From Streptomyces sp. WAC06614 (GTDB taxonomy: Bacteria; Actinomycetota; Actinomycetes; Streptomycetales; Streptomycetaceae), in the NCBI RefSeq assembly GCF_003949795.1, contig NZ_RPRY01000008.1, forward strand, positions 1-60,620: 60,620 bases of DNA. Direction: 5' to 3'. The translations under genes were made by a program, and so were the position numbers. The notes under the pieces are model-generated. The model worked only from the letters and a program-made list of their open reading frames with translations. It was not told where the DNA came from and made no database searches. Every line of letters starts with the position of its first letter. Position 1 is the stretch's first letter. Shown here one piece after another: positions 14,821 through 23,953 of the stretch.

Positions 14821-16118
14821 GCCAGGGTGCCTTCCGGGGCGGCGAACTGCTGGAACGCGATGGACTTCTCGACCTTGTAGTACTCGCGGCCGAGCAGCTC
14901 GGCGACGATGAAGGCGTTGCGGTACGCCGCCATGCCCAGGTCGGGCGAGGTGATCGAGTGGTTGTGCGTCGTGCCGTTCTGCAGGTAGACCGCACGGCCG
15001 GTGGTGTCGACGCTGTAGTTGCGGGCGGCGTCCAGACGGCCGTGGCCGTCGAAGTTCAGCCGCTCGCGCACCGGGGCGAGGAACTGCGGCACCTGGTACT
15101 TGTAGCCGGTGGCCAGCACCAGCCCCTCGGTGGTCAGCGAGAAGTCCCGCTCCTGCTCCTCCTGGCGCAGCCCGAGGGTGTACGTGCCGGTGGTGGTGTC
15201 GTACGCGGCGCTGTGCAGGGCGGTGTTGGTCAGCAGGGTGGTCGGGACGGGCCCGTCCATGGTGACCTTCTTCTGGTAGAGCAGGTCGAAGATCGCGTTG
15301 ATCAGCTCGCCGTCGATGCCCTTGAAGAGGTTCTTCTGCTGGGTCTCCAGCCGGTAGCGGGTGTCCTCGGGCAGGGCGTGGAAGTAGTCCACGTACTCCG
15401 GTGAGGTCATCTCCAGCGTCAGCTTGGTGTACTCCAGCGGGAAGAACCGCGGGGAGCGGGTGACCCAGTTGAGCCGGTAGCCGTGGGTGTCGATCTCGGA
15501 CAGCAGATCGTAGTAGATCTCGGCCGCGCTCTGCCCGGAACCCACCAGGGTGATCGACTTCTTCTGCTGGAGCTCCGCCCTGTGCTGCATGTAGGTGGAG
15601 TTGTGCAGGTAGTCGCCGCCGAGGCCGGTGCAGGCGTCCGGCACGTACGGCGGGGTGCCGGTGCCCAGGATCAGCCGGCGGGCGCGGTGGGTGTCGCCGC
15701 GGTCGGTGCGGACCTCGTACAGCTCGCCCTGCTCGTCGTAGGTGACCTCGGTGACGGTCGTGGAGTACAGGACGTTGTCGAGGCGGTCGGCGGCCCAGCG
15801 GCAGTAGTCGTTGTACTCGGTGCGCAGCGGGTAGAAGTTCTCGCGGATGTAGAACGAGTACAGCCGGTCCTTGTCCTTCAGGTAGTTGAGGAAGGAGAAG
15901 GGCGAGGTGGGGTCGGCCAGGGTGACCAGGTCCGACATGAAGGGCGTCTGGAGGTGGGCGCCGTCCAGGAACATCCCCGCGTGCCACTCGAAGTGCGGCT
16001 TCGACTCGATGAAGAGACCGTCCAGCTCCTCGATCGGCGCGGTCAGGCAGGCGAGCCCCAGGTTGAACGGGCCGAGGCCGATGGCGATGAAGTCGTGGGT
16101 CTCACGAGGCGAAGGCAA
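14817..16118 (-). CDS. desB: cadaverine N-monooxygenase DesB
   Basis: A 433-aa FAD- and NADPH-dependent N-hydroxylating monooxygenase that converts cadaverine to N-hydroxycadaverine. The FAD motif is [12 protein letters not shown] near residue 14, with the family ATG-type signature LVLATGYKY in the C-terminal third and the NADPH Rossmann [14 protein letters not shown] near residue 210. The substrate-side [22 protein letters not shown] matches SidA/IucD proteins. It overlaps the desA end by 17 bp and desC by 4 bp within the des operon. Confidence 0.96.
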   Translation of the reverse strand: MPSPRETHDFIAIGLGPFNLGLACLTAPIEELDGLFIESKPHFEWHAGMFLDGAHLQTPFMSDLVTLADPTSPFSFLNYLKDKDRLYSFYIRENFYPLRTEYNDYCRWAADRLDNVLYSTTVTEVTYDEQGELYEVRTDRGDTHRARRLILGTGTPPYVPDACTGLGGDYLHNSTYMQHRAELQQKKSITLVGSGQSAAEIYYDLLSEIDTHGYRLNWVTRSPRFFPLEYTKLTLEMTSPEYVDYFHALPEDTRYRLETQQKNLFKGIDGELINAIFDLLYQKKVTMDGPVPTTLLTNTALHSAAYDTTTGTYTLGLRQEEQERDFSLTTEGLVLATGYKYQVPQFLAPVRERLNFDGHGRLDAARNYSVDTTGRAVYLQNGTTHNHSITSPDLGMAAYRNAFIVAELLGREYYKVEKSIAFQQFAAPEGTLA

Positions 16119-17583
16119 GGGATTCTCCCAGGTACTGCTCGGCGTGTGCGGCGAGGAGGTCGAGGACGGCGGCGATGTCGGCCGTCGTGGTCTGCGGATT
16201 GAGGAGGGTGAACTTCAGGTACTGGTCGCCGTCCACCTTGGTGCCCGCCACCACGGCCTCACCGGAGGCGAACAGGGCCTTGCGGGCGTGCAGGTTGGCC
16301 TCGTCGACCAGGTCGCGGCGGACCTCGCCCGGCGGCACGAAGCGGAAGACCAGCGTGGACAGCTGCGGCCGGACGACGACCTCGAAGCGCGGGTCGGCGT
16401 CGATGAGCTTCCAGCCCTCGGCGGCCAGTGCACAGACCTCGTCGAAGAGCGAGCCGACGCCGTCGGCGCCCATCACGCGCAGGGTCATCCACAGCTTGAG
16501 GGCGTCGAACCGGCGGGTGGTCTGGATGGACTTGTCCACCTGGTTGGGGATGCGCTCCTCGGCCATGCGCCGCGGGTTGAGGTAGTCCGCGTGGTACGTG
16601 GCGTGCTTGAGGGTGTCGCGGTCGCGGACCAGCACGGCGCTGGAGGAGACCGGCTGGAAGAAGGACTTGTGGTAGTCGACCGTGACCGAGTCGGCGAGCT
16701 CGATGCCGTCCAGGAGGTGCCGGCGGGTGGGGGAGACCAGCAGGCCGCAGCCGTAGGCGGCGTCCACGTGCATCCACGCGGAGTGCTCGGCGGCCAGGCG
16801 GGCGATCTCGGGGAGCGGGTCGATGGACCCGAAGTCGGTGGTGCCGGCGGTGGCGACCACGGCCATCGCGAACAGGCCCTCGCGCGCGCAGTTCTCCAGC
16901 TCCAGGGCGAGCGCGGCGGTGTCCATCCGCTTGGTGCGGTCGACCGGGACGGGGATGACGGCCTCGTAGCCCAGGCCCAGCATGGCGGCCGACTTCTTCA
17001 CGCTGAAGTGGCTGGCCTCGGAGGCGAAGATGCGCAGCTTGGGCAGCACCTCGGACTTGGGCAGCTCCCGCTCGCTGTTCTTCATCACCAGGCGGCAGGC
17101 CTCGTCGCGGGCGAGCAGCAGGGCGTGGAAGTTGGACTGGCTGCCGCCGGAGGTGAACACGCCGTCGGCGCCGGGGCCGAGACCGATGCGCTGGGCGGTC
17201 CAGTCGATCAGCCGGCGCTCGATGAGGGTGCCGCCGATGGACTGGTCCCAGGTGTCGAGGGAGGAGTTGACGGCGGAGAGGACGGCCTCGCCGAGCACGG
17301 CCGGGATGACGACCGGGCAGTTGAGGTGGCCCAGGTAGCGCGGGTGGTGGAAGTAGACCGCGTCGCGCAGGTAGACCTCCTCCAGCTCGTCGAGGACCGC
17401 GGCCGGGTCGTTCAGGGGCCGGTCGAGGTCGATCCCGGCGATGGCGGGGGCCAGTTCGTCGACGGATATGCCCGTGTGGGGCTTGTCGGTGGACGCGAGT
17501 TTCGCGGCCACGCGTTCGACGCCCTCGGTGACGCAACGCCGGTAGTCGTCAGCGGTCGTGTCATTGAGCAGATGCGAACGCAT
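16102..17583 (-). CDS. desA: lysine decarboxylase DesA
   Basis: A 493-aa PLP-dependent group II decarboxylase that makes cadaverine from lysine, the committing step of desferrioxamine synthesis. The PLP lysine is K306 in [18 protein letters not shown] supplies the PLP-ring Asp region, and [13 protein letters not shown] the phosphate-binding loop. The ATG at 17583 is chosen over a TTG one codon earlier because GGAGGA is well spaced. First gene of the desABCD operon, with a perfect 19-bp iron box 47 bp upstream, so it should be repressed by DmdR1-type regulators when iron is plentiful. Confidence 0.97.
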   Translation of the reverse strand: MRSHLLNDTTADDYRRCVTEGVERVAAKLASTDKPHTGISVDELAPAIAGIDLDRPLNDPAAVLDELEEVYLRDAVYFHHPRYLGHLNCPVVIPAVLGEAVLSAVNSSLDTWDQSIGGTLIERRLIDWTAQRIGLGPGADGVFTSGGSQSNFHALLLARDEACRLVMKNSERELPKSEVLPKLRIFASEASHFSVKKSAAMLGLGYEAVIPVPVDRTKRMDTAALALELENCAREGLFAMAVVATAGTTDFGSIDPLPEIARLAAEHSAWMHVDAAYGCGLLVSPTRRHLLDGIELADSVTVDYHKSFFQPVSSSAVLVRDRDTLKHATYHADYLNPRRMAEERIPNQVDKSIQTTRRFDALKLWMTLRVMGADGVGSLFDEVCALAAEGWKLIDADPRFEVVVRPQLSTLVFRFVPPGEVRRDLVDEANLHARKALFASGEAVVAGTKVDGDQYLKFTLLNPQTTTADIAAVLDLLAAHAEQYLGESLAFAS

Positions 17584-17629
17584 CAACAGTTCCTCCGGGC
17601 AGGCAAGAGGTGGGGGTGACTTGCGAGGC

Positions 17630-17648
17630 TTAGGTTAGCCTAACCTAA
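17630..17648. promoter_or_regulatory. iron box (DmdR1/IdeR operator) of desABCD
   Basis: TTAGGTTAGCCTAACCTAA is a perfect 19-bp palindrome matching the DmdR1/DtxR-type consensus except at the central base. It is 47 bp upstream of desA. Confidence 0.96.
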
Positions 17649-17663
17649 CTACAAATCCCAAAC

Positions 17664-17694
17664 GAAGAGCCCCGGCGCCGTGCCGGGGCTCTTC
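17664..17694. terminator. desF terminator
   Basis: Perfect 13-bp stem GAAGAGCCCCGGC / GCCGGGGCTCTTC with a GCCGT loop, 39 bp past the desF stop and just ahead of the desA iron box. It separates the desEF and desABCD transcripts. Confidence 0.88.
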
Positions 17695-17732
17695 GGGTGA
17701 AACTGTCTGAAAATGCTCGCTCAACTGCCGCG

Positions 17733-18632
17733 CTACAGCGCGGAGTCGGGCTCCTCGCTCGGCGCCTGGCCGGCGTACGCCTCGGCGAGCAGCTGCTCCT
17801 CGCTGGCGCCGAGCCGCCAGTACCCGGTGAACCGCACCGAGCGCCGGTCGATGGAACGTTCCTGCACCAGATGGCGGCGGACCGCCCGTACGGTGCCGGC
17901 CTCGCCCGCGACCCAGGCGTACGGGGCCTGCGCGGACGGCAGTTCCGCCGCGCGCAGCACGTCCAGCACCCGCTGGGTGCGGCCGGGCCCGGTGTCCTCA
18001 CGGACGATCCAGGTGATGTCCGCGTCCTCGGGCGCGGCCAGTTCCAGCCGGTCGTCGGCGTGCGGCACCTCGAACCAGGCGGTGACCCGCGCGTCCCGGG
18101 GCAGCCGCTCCAGGATGGCGGCGGCCGCCGGCAGCGCGGTCTCGTCGGCGTACAGCACCGTCAGGTCCGCAGTGGCCGGCCGCTGGAAGCGGACCGACTT
18201 GTTCTCGGCCACGGCGGGGCCGATGGCCATGATGCGCATGCCCGGCTCGGCCCGGCCCGCCCAGTGCGCGGCCGGCGAACCGGCCCCCTCCGCGGCGGCG
18301 TTCCCGCTGGGGTCCTCGTGCAGGACGAAGTCGATGTCGACCTCGACCCCTCCCGCCTCCGTACGGCGCTGCGCGCGCACGGTGTACGAACGCATCACCG
18401 GGCGCTCGGCGTCCGGCACGCCCCGCCAGGCCGCGAACCAGGTGTCCTCGTCCGTGGACGGGAGCACCGTGTCCTTCTGGTGCGGCAGCGGCAGGAAGAG
18501 CGACAGGCTCTGGTCGAAGCCGCCCGAGCGGAAGTCCGCGAGGGACTCACCGCCGAAGGTGACGCGCAGGAACGAGTGCCCGAGCCGCCGGGTGCGCACG
18601 ACGTCCAGGTCGAAGAACATGAAGTCGGCCAT
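17733..18632 (-). CDS. desF: siderophore-interacting protein / ferrisiderophore reductase DesF
   Basis: A 299-aa cytoplasmic FAD-binding reductase of the SIP/ViuB family that releases iron from imported ferrioxamine. The FAD-binding RSYTVRAQ motif (R-x-Y-T) lies near residue 80, and the NAD(P)H domain with C-terminal WVAGEAGTVRAVRRHL and FTGYWRLG matches the family. It starts 7 bp after the desE stop (both minus strand), so desE-desF form one unit under the upstream iron box. The name follows the S. coelicolor des locus as I remember it. Confidence 0.92.
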   Translation of the reverse strand: MADFMFFDLDVVRTRRLGHSFLRVTFGGESLADFRSGGFDQSLSLFLPLPHQKDTVLPSTDEDTWFAAWRGVPDAERPVMRSYTVRAQRRTEAGGVEVDIDFVLHEDPSGNAAAEGAGSPAAHWAGRAEPGMRIMAIGPAVAENKSVRFQRPATADLTVLYADETALPAAAAILERLPRDARVTAWFEVPHADDRLELAAPEDADITWIVREDTGPGRTQRVLDVLRAAELPSAQAPYAWVAGEAGTVRAVRRHLVQERSIDRRSVRFTGYWRLGASEEQLLAEAYAGQAPSEEPDSAL

Positions 18633-18638
18633 GGTGGG

Positions 18639-19664
18639 TCAGCTGACCTTCTTGGCCTTCTCGACCGCGGCGGCGAGGTCCTCCAGCAGCTGCGCGCACT
18701 TGTCGTACGAGAAGATCGGCTCGGTGACGCGGGAGACGACCTGGCCCGCCTTGACGGCCGGCAGACCCGCCCAGGTGGGCTTGCCGGCCTTGAGCTCGGC
18801 GTCCTGGAGGGTGCCGGTGCGGTTGTCGAGCATGATGAGGTCGGCCGGGTACTTGCCGGCGTTCTCCCAGGACAGCTCCTCGAAGAACCCCTCGGCGTTC
18901 GGGGTCGGCTCGACGAAGGTCAGGCCCAGCTCCTGGAAGTACTTGGTGTCGGCGCTCATCTTCGGCACCGAGACGTAGAACAGCTCGGCGGAGCCGGAAC
19001 CGATCAGGACCTTCAGGCCGGGGTTGGCCTTCGCGGCGGAGCGCAGGCGCTCGGCGGCCTTCTCGAAGCGCGCCTTGGCGGAGGCGACGGCCGGTGCCTT
19101 GAGATCGGCGCCCAGGGACTCGGCCAGCGCGGCGTGCCGGGCGATGGCGTTCGGGACGGTGGTGTCCGGGCCGGCGAAGAGCATGGCGCTCGGCGCCATG
19201 CCGAGGATCTTGTCCTTGGACTCGGCCGGGACGTACCACGGGTCGTCCTTGACCCACATGTTGGTGACGAGGAGTTCGGGGTTCAGGGCCGCGTACTTCT
19301 CGATGTTGAACTCGCCGTACACGTTGCCGATGATCTCGACCTTGGAGATGTCCATCGAGCCGGCCTGCACGTCGGCCTTGCCGTCGGCGGTCCGGGTCGG
19401 GCCGAAGACGCCCTTGACCTTGATGCCGAAGTCGTACAGCGCGGCGGCCGTACCGACGAAGGCGACGATGTTCTTCGGGGTCGACTTGGCGGTCACGTCC
19501 GTGCCGCGGTCGTCCTTGAAGCTCCAGGCCTTGCCGTCGCCGCCGCCCTTGCCCGAGCCCTCTTTCTTGTCACCGCAGGCGGCCAGGGCGCCGCCGAGGG
19601 CGAGGACGCCGCCCGCGGCGAGGATGCCGCGACGGGTGAGGAGGTTCGCTCGGGACTGGGGCAT
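18639..19664 (-). CDS. desE: ferrioxamine-binding lipoprotein DesE (ABC importer)
   Basis: A 341-aa class III solute-binding lipoprotein. The N-terminus has RR at residues 11-12 (possible Tat signal), a hydrophobic stretch and a lipobox LAAC; the Gly/Lys linker GDKKEGSGKGGG follows. The mature part is a FepB/BtuF-like clamp with GNVYGEFNIEKYAALNPELLVTN. The family binds ferric trihydroxamates and hands them to an ABC permease, which is not encoded here. First gene of desEF behind an iron box at 19716-19734. Confidence 0.95.
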   Translation of the reverse strand: MPQSRANLLTRRGILAAGGVLALGGALAACGDKKEGSGKGGGDGKAWSFKDDRGTDVTAKSTPKNIVAFVGTAAALYDFGIKVKGVFGPTRTADGKADVQAGSMDISKVEIIGNVYGEFNIEKYAALNPELLVTNMWVKDDPWYVPAESKDKILGMAPSAMLFAGPDTTVPNAIARHAALAESLGADLKAPAVASAKARFEKAAERLRSAAKANPGLKVLIGSGSAELFYVSVPKMSADTKYFQELGLTFVEPTPNAEGFFEELSWENAGKYPADLIMLDNRTGTLQDAELKAGKPTWAGLPAVKAGQVVSRVTEPIFSYDKCAQLLEDLAAAVEKAKKVS

Positions 19665-19715
19665 GTCGGTGTCCGCTTTCGTACGTTGCCGGGGCGGCTT
19701 TCAGCCGTTCGGGAC

Positions 19716-19734
19716 GAAGGTTAGCCTAACCTCA
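19716..19734. promoter_or_regulatory. iron box (DmdR1/IdeR operator) of desEF
   Basis: GAAGGTTAGCCTAACCTCA keeps 16 of 19 palindrome consensus positions with an intact AGGTTAGCCTAACCT core. It is 52 bp upstream of desE. Confidence 0.92.
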
Positions 19735-19796
19735 GATCGCCGAGTAAGGGGGGCCTAAGTAACGCCCCGGCATCGATCACGGAAGGCCGGCGGACG

Positions 19797-20957
19797 TCAG
19801 CCGGAGAAGCCGAGTTCGCGTGCGATGAGCATGCGCTGGACCTCGCTGGTGCCCTCGCCGATCTCCAGGATCTTGGAGTCGCGCCACATCCGGGCCACCG
19901 GGTACTCGTTCATGAAGCCGTACCCGCCGTGGATCTGCGTGGCCTCACGGGCGTTGTCGACCGCGACGGTGGAGGAGTACAGCTTCGCGATCGCCGCCTC
20001 CTTCTTGAACGGCTCCCCGTGCACCAGCCGGGAGGCCGCGTCGCGCCAGCCGATCCGGGCCATGTGCGCCCGCATCTCCATGTCCGCCAGCTTGAACTGG
20101 ATGGACTGGTTCTCGCCGATCGGACGGCCGAACGCCTGCCGCTCCCGGGCGTACTTGACCGACTCGTCCACACAGCCCTGCGCCAGGCCCGTGGCCAGCG
20201 CCGCGATGGCGATCCGGCCCTCGTCCAGGATCCGCAGGAACTGCGCGTACCCGCGGCCCTCCTCGCCCACCAGGTTCTCCAGCGGCACCCGGACGTCGTC
20301 GAACGACAGCTCCCGGGTGTCGGAGGCGTTCCAGCCGACCTTGGAGTACGGGGCCGCCACCGTGAAGCCGGGGGTGCCGGACGGCACGATGATGGAGGAG
20401 ATCTCCGGACGGCCGTCGTCCTTGCGGCCGGTCACGGCGGTGACGGTGACCAGACCGGTGATGTCCGTACCGGAGTTGGTGATGAAGCACTTCGAGCCGT
20501 TGATCACCCACGCGTCGCCGTCCTTGACGGCGGTGGTGCGGGTGCCGCCCGCGTCGCTGCCGGCGCCCGGCTCGGTCAGCCCGAACGCGCCCAGCATCTC
20601 GCCCGAGCACAGCTTGGGCAGCCACTGCCGCTTCTGCTCCTCGGTGCCGAAGCGGTACAGCGGCATGGCGCCCAGCGAGACGCCCGCCTCCAGGGTGATG
20701 GCCACCGAGGAGTCGACCCGGGCCAGCTCCTCCAGGGCGATGCCCAGCGCCAGGTAGTCGCCGCCCATGCCGCCGTACTCCTCGGGGAACGGCAGGCCGA
20801 ACAGGCCCATGCGGCCCATCTCGCGGACGATCTCGTACGGGAACTCGTGCCGCTCGTAGAAGTCGCCGATCTTCGGCGCGACGACGTCGTGCGCGAACTC
20901 CTCGACGGTACGGCGGAGTTCCTCGTGCTCGGGGGTGAGCCGGTGGTCGAGGGTCAT
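19797..20957 (-). CDS. acdH: acyl-CoA dehydrogenase of branched-chain amino-acid catabolism (AcdH-like)
   Basis: A 386-aa FAD enzyme. It keeps the family signatures AFGLTEPGAGSDAGGTRTTA (substrate/FAD loop), GYAQFLRILDEGRIAIAALATG and QIHGGYGFMNEYPVARMWRD, where the Glu of NEYPVAR stands at the catalytic base position of short/medium-chain dehydrogenases. Last gene of a four-gene operon with HMG-CoA lyase and a biotin carboxylase pair (7-bp gap to the lyase), pointing to isovaleryl-CoA or other branched acyl-CoA as substrate. S. coelicolor AcdH at this location is known to serve valine, leucine and isoleucine catabolism, which is the basis for the symbol. Confidence 0.93.
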   Translation of the reverse strand: MTLDHRLTPEHEELRRTVEEFAHDVVAPKIGDFYERHEFPYEIVREMGRMGLFGLPFPEEYGGMGGDYLALGIALEELARVDSSVAITLEAGVSLGAMPLYRFGTEEQKRQWLPKLCSGEMLGAFGLTEPGAGSDAGGTRTTAVKDGDAWVINGSKCFITNSGTDITGLVTVTAVTGRKDDGRPEISSIIVPSGTPGFTVAAPYSKVGWNASDTRELSFDDVRVPLENLVGEEGRGYAQFLRILDEGRIAIAALATGLAQGCVDESVKYARERQAFGRPIGENQSIQFKLADMEMRAHMARIGWRDAASRLVHGEPFKKEAAIAKLYSSTVAVDNAREATQIHGGYGFMNEYPVARMWRDSKILEIGEGTSEVQRMLIARELGFSG

Positions 20958-20964
20958 GACGGGG

Positions 20965-21945
20965 CTACTCCTTGTGGGAGAGGGCGCGGACGGTACGGGA
21001 AGGGCTGGGCCGGCCCAGCTGTTCGGCCATCCACACGCTGGTGGCGGTGAGGGCGGCCAGGTCGACCCCGGTCTCGATGCCGAGGCCGTCGAGCATCCAC
21101 ACCAGGTCCTCGGTGGCGAGGTTGCCGGTGGCGCTCTTGGCGTACGGGCAGCCGCCGAGGCCGCCCGCGGAGGCGTCCACGGTGGTCACCCCGTGCTGGA
21201 GGGCGGCCAGGGTGTTGGCCAGGGCCTGCCCGTAGGTGTCGTGGAAGTGCACCCCGATGCGGTCGGTGGTGACCCCTGCCTCGTTCAGCCCGGACAGGAG
21301 GGTCTGCACGTGCCCGGGGGTGGCGACGCCGATGGTGTCGCCCAGGCTCAGTTCGTCGCAGCCGAGGTCCAGCAGCGCCTTGGCGACGCGGACCACCTGG
21401 TCCACGGGGACCGGGCCCTCCCACGGGTCGCCGAAGCACATGGACAGGTAGCCGCGCACGTGCACCTTGTCCTCCTTCGCCCGCGCGACCACCGGCTCGA
21501 ACATGGCGAGCGACTCCGCCACGGTCCGGTTCAGGTTGCGGGCGGCGAAGGTCTCGGTGGCCGAGCCGAACACGGCGATCCGGCTCGCGCCCAGGGCCAG
21601 CGCCCGCTCCAGCCCGCGCTCGTTGGGCACGAGCACCGGCAGGGCGACATGGCCGAGGTCGGTCAGCCGGGGCACCAGTTCCTCGGCGTCGGCGAGCTGC
21701 GGCACCCAGCGGGGGTGGACGAAGCTGGTGGCCTCGATCGTGGTCAGGCCGGCGGCGGCGAGGCGGTGGATGAACTCCGCCTTCACCTCGGTCGGCACCG
21801 CGGTCTTCTCGTTCTGCAGGCCGTCGCGGGCGCCGACCTCGTGGATCCGCACCCGGGCCGGCAGGCCGGCCGCGGGCACGGTCATCGGCAGGCCGTTGCG
21901 GGGCGCGCCGTTCCCGGGCGGGCCGTTCTCGGGCAGGCCGGTCAT
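20965..21945 (-). CDS. hmgL: hydroxymethylglutaryl-CoA lyase
   Basis: A 326-aa TIM-barrel lyase that splits HMG-CoA into acetoacetate and acetyl-CoA, the final leucine-breakdown step. Signatures: EVGARDGLQNEK (metal/substrate Asp-Gly), SFVHPRWVPQLADA, the HxH metal site in GVHFHDTYGQALAN, and the Cys-loop GGLGGCPYAKSATGN. The N-terminus has an unusual Gly/Asn/Pro repeat (PENGPPGNGAPRNGLP), encoded by a repeated CGGGCNGNCCGTT-like pattern and not expected in the family; a later start, such as the M at residue 21, is possible. It overlaps the carboxylase alpha-subunit stop by 4 bp. Confidence 0.94.
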   Translation of the reverse strand: MTGLPENGPPGNGAPRNGLPMTVPAAGLPARVRIHEVGARDGLQNEKTAVPTEVKAEFIHRLAAAGLTTIEATSFVHPRWVPQLADAEELVPRLTDLGHVALPVLVPNERGLERALALGASRIAVFGSATETFAARNLNRTVAESLAMFEPVVARAKEDKVHVRGYLSMCFGDPWEGPVPVDQVVRVAKALLDLGCDELSLGDTIGVATPGHVQTLLSGLNEAGVTTDRIGVHFHDTYGQALANTLAALQHGVTTVDASAGGLGGCPYAKSATGNLATEDLVWMLDGLGIETGVDLAALTATSVWMAEQLGRPSPSRTVRALSHKE

Positions 21946-23939
21946 TGCTCCTCCTCGGGGGTGACCACGGCCAGCACCTGGTCCATGGCCACCGTGGTGC
22001 CGGGGGTGACGTCGAGCTCGGTGACGGTGCCGGCGTGCGGGGCGGAGATGACGTGCTCCATCTTCATGGCCTCGACCACCAGCAGGCTCTGCCCGGCCGC
22101 CACCTTGTCGCCGACGGCCACCTTCACCACCGTGACGGTGCCGGGCATGGGGGCGGCCAGGGTGTCGGCGCCGGAGTGCCCGCGGCCGCCGAGGCCCGCC
22201 TCGACCGGGTCGTACGTCTGGACGTGCCAGGAGTCCCCGTCGCGGCCCAGCCAGAGCCCCTCGGGGGAGGGGACGTGGGCGAAGCGGTGGGTGACGCCCT
22301 CCAGTTCGACGGTGAGCCGGTCGGCGGTGCGGTCCACGATCCGGCCCCGGACCGGGGCCGCGCCCTCCGGGGCGAGCTCCAGCTCCTGGCCCCGGCGTCG
22401 GCTGCGGACGGTGACCGGGTCCTGGCCGGGGACGCGGAAGTGGTGGACCGTCCAGGCCGGGGTGCCGCCCAGCCGCCAGCCGTCGGCGGCGCCGAACGGG
22501 TCGGCCCAGCCCGCGGCCGGGGCACCGGCCTGCGCGGTGGCCAGCAGCGCCGCGGCGGCGTACACCTCCGCCGGGACGCCCTCGGGGAGCAGCGCCGCCA
22601 GGTCCCGCTCGACCAGGCTGGTGTCCATGTCGCCGGAGACGACGGCCGGGTGGGCCAGCAGCCGGCGCAGGAAACCGGTGTTGGTCTGCACGCCCAGGAT
22701 CACCGTGTCCGCCAGCGCCGCGCGCAGCGACCGCAGGGCCGCGGCCCGGTCCGGTCCCCACGCGATGACCTTCGACAGCATCGGGTCGTACGTGCTGCCG
22801 GTGTCCACGCCCGCCGCCAGACCGGAGTCCGTGCGGACGGTGTCCGAGGCCGGCTCGGACAGGGCGAGCACCCGGCCGCCGGAGGGCAGGAAGCCGCGCG
22901 CCGGGTCCTCGGCGCAGATCCGCGCCTCGATCGAGTGCCCGTCCAGCCGGACGTCCTGCTGCCCGAACGCGAGCTTCTCCCCGGCCGCGACCAGCAGTTG
23001 CTGCTCCACCAGGTCCAGCCCGGTGATCCGCTCGGTGACCGGGTGCTCCACCTGGAGGCGGGTGTTCATCTCCATGAAGTAGTACGAGGAGGGGTCACCG
23101 CCCGGCACGATGAACTCCACCGTGCCCGCGCCGACGTAGCCGCACGAGCGGGCCGCGTTCACCGCCGCCTCGCCCATCGCCGCCCGCAGCTCCGGGGTCA
23201 GCAGCACCGACGGGGCCTCCTCCACCACCTTCTGGTGGCGGCGCTGGAGCGAGCACTCGCGCTCGCCCAGGTGCACCACGGTGCCGTGGGCGTCGGCGAG
23301 CACCTGGATCTCGATGTGCCGGGGGCGGTCGACCCACCGCTCCACCAGCAGCGTGTCGTCGCCGAAGGAGGACCGGGCCTCGCGGCGGGCCGCCGCGATC
23401 TCCTCGCCCAGCAGGGCGGCGTCGCGCACCAGGCGCATGCCCTTGCCGCCGCCGCCCGCCGAGGGCTTGAGCAGCACGGGCATGCCGATCTCCGCGGCCG
23501 CGGCGGCGAGTTCGGCGTCGCTCAGGCCGCTGCCCGAGGAGCCGGGGACGACGGGCACGCCCGCCGCCCGGACCGTCTCCTTGGCCCGGATCTTGTCGCC
23601 CATCAGCGAGATCGCGGCGGCCGGCGGGCCGATGAAGGCGAGACCGGCGTCCGCGCAGGCCCGGGCGAACTCGGCGTTCTCGGCGAGGAACCCGTATCCG
23701 GGGTGGACGGCCTCGGCGCCGGTGCGCCGGGCCGCGTCGATCAGCTTGGGGATCGACAGATAGCTCTCGGCCGCGGCGGCCGGGCCGATCCGGACGGCCG
23801 TGTCCGCCTCCCGTACGTGCCGGGCGTCGGCGTCGGCGTCGCTGAACACGGCGACCGAACGGACGCCCAGTGCGCGCAGGGTCCGGACGACCCGGACCGC
23901 GATCTCGCCACGGTTGGCGACAAGGACAGTGCTGAACAT
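21942..23939 (-). CDS. acyl-CoA carboxylase alpha subunit (biotin carboxylase + BCCP), methylcrotonyl-CoA type
   Basis: A 665-aa protein carrying an ATP-grasp biotin carboxylase (N-terminal VLVANRGEIAVRV; KPSAGGGGKGMRLV; ECSLQRRHQKVVEEAPS; FMEMNTRLQVEHPVTE), a linker of ~150 residues, and a C-terminal biotinyl domain with the biotin Lys at 626 in VEAMKMEH. The ATG at 23939 gives the standard family start. A GTG 18 bp earlier, overlapping the beta-subunit stop, is an alternative. With the beta subunit, HMG-CoA lyase and the dehydrogenase it forms a leucine-catabolic operon, so 3-methylcrotonyl-CoA is the likely substrate rather than acetyl- or propionyl-CoA. Confidence 0.93.
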   Translation of the reverse strand: MFSTVLVANRGEIAVRVVRTLRALGVRSVAVFSDADADARHVREADTAVRIGPAAAAESYLSIPKLIDAARRTGAEAVHPGYGFLAENAEFARACADAGLAFIGPPAAAISLMGDKIRAKETVRAAGVPVVPGSSGSGLSDAELAAAAAEIGMPVLLKPSAGGGGKGMRLVRDAALLGEEIAAARREARSSFGDDTLLVERWVDRPRHIEIQVLADAHGTVVHLGERECSLQRRHQKVVEEAPSVLLTPELRAAMGEAAVNAARSCGYVGAGTVEFIVPGGDPSSYYFMEMNTRLQVEHPVTERITGLDLVEQQLLVAAGEKLAFGQQDVRLDGHSIEARICAEDPARGFLPSGGRVLALSEPASDTVRTDSGLAAGVDTGSTYDPMLSKVIAWGPDRAAALRSLRAALADTVILGVQTNTGFLRRLLAHPAVVSGDMDTSLVERDLAALLPEGVPAEVYAAAALLATAQAGAPAAGWADPFGAADGWRLGGTPAWTVHHFRVPGQDPVTVRSRRRGQELELAPEGAAPVRGRIVDRTADRLTVELEGVTHRFAHVPSPEGLWLGRDGDSWHVQTYDPVEAGLGGRGHSGADTLAAPMPGTVTVVKVAVGDKVAAGQSLLVVEAMKMEHVISAPHAGTVTELDVTPGTTVAMDQVLAVVTPEEEQ

Positions 23940-23953
23940 CTTCTTCGCGTCCC

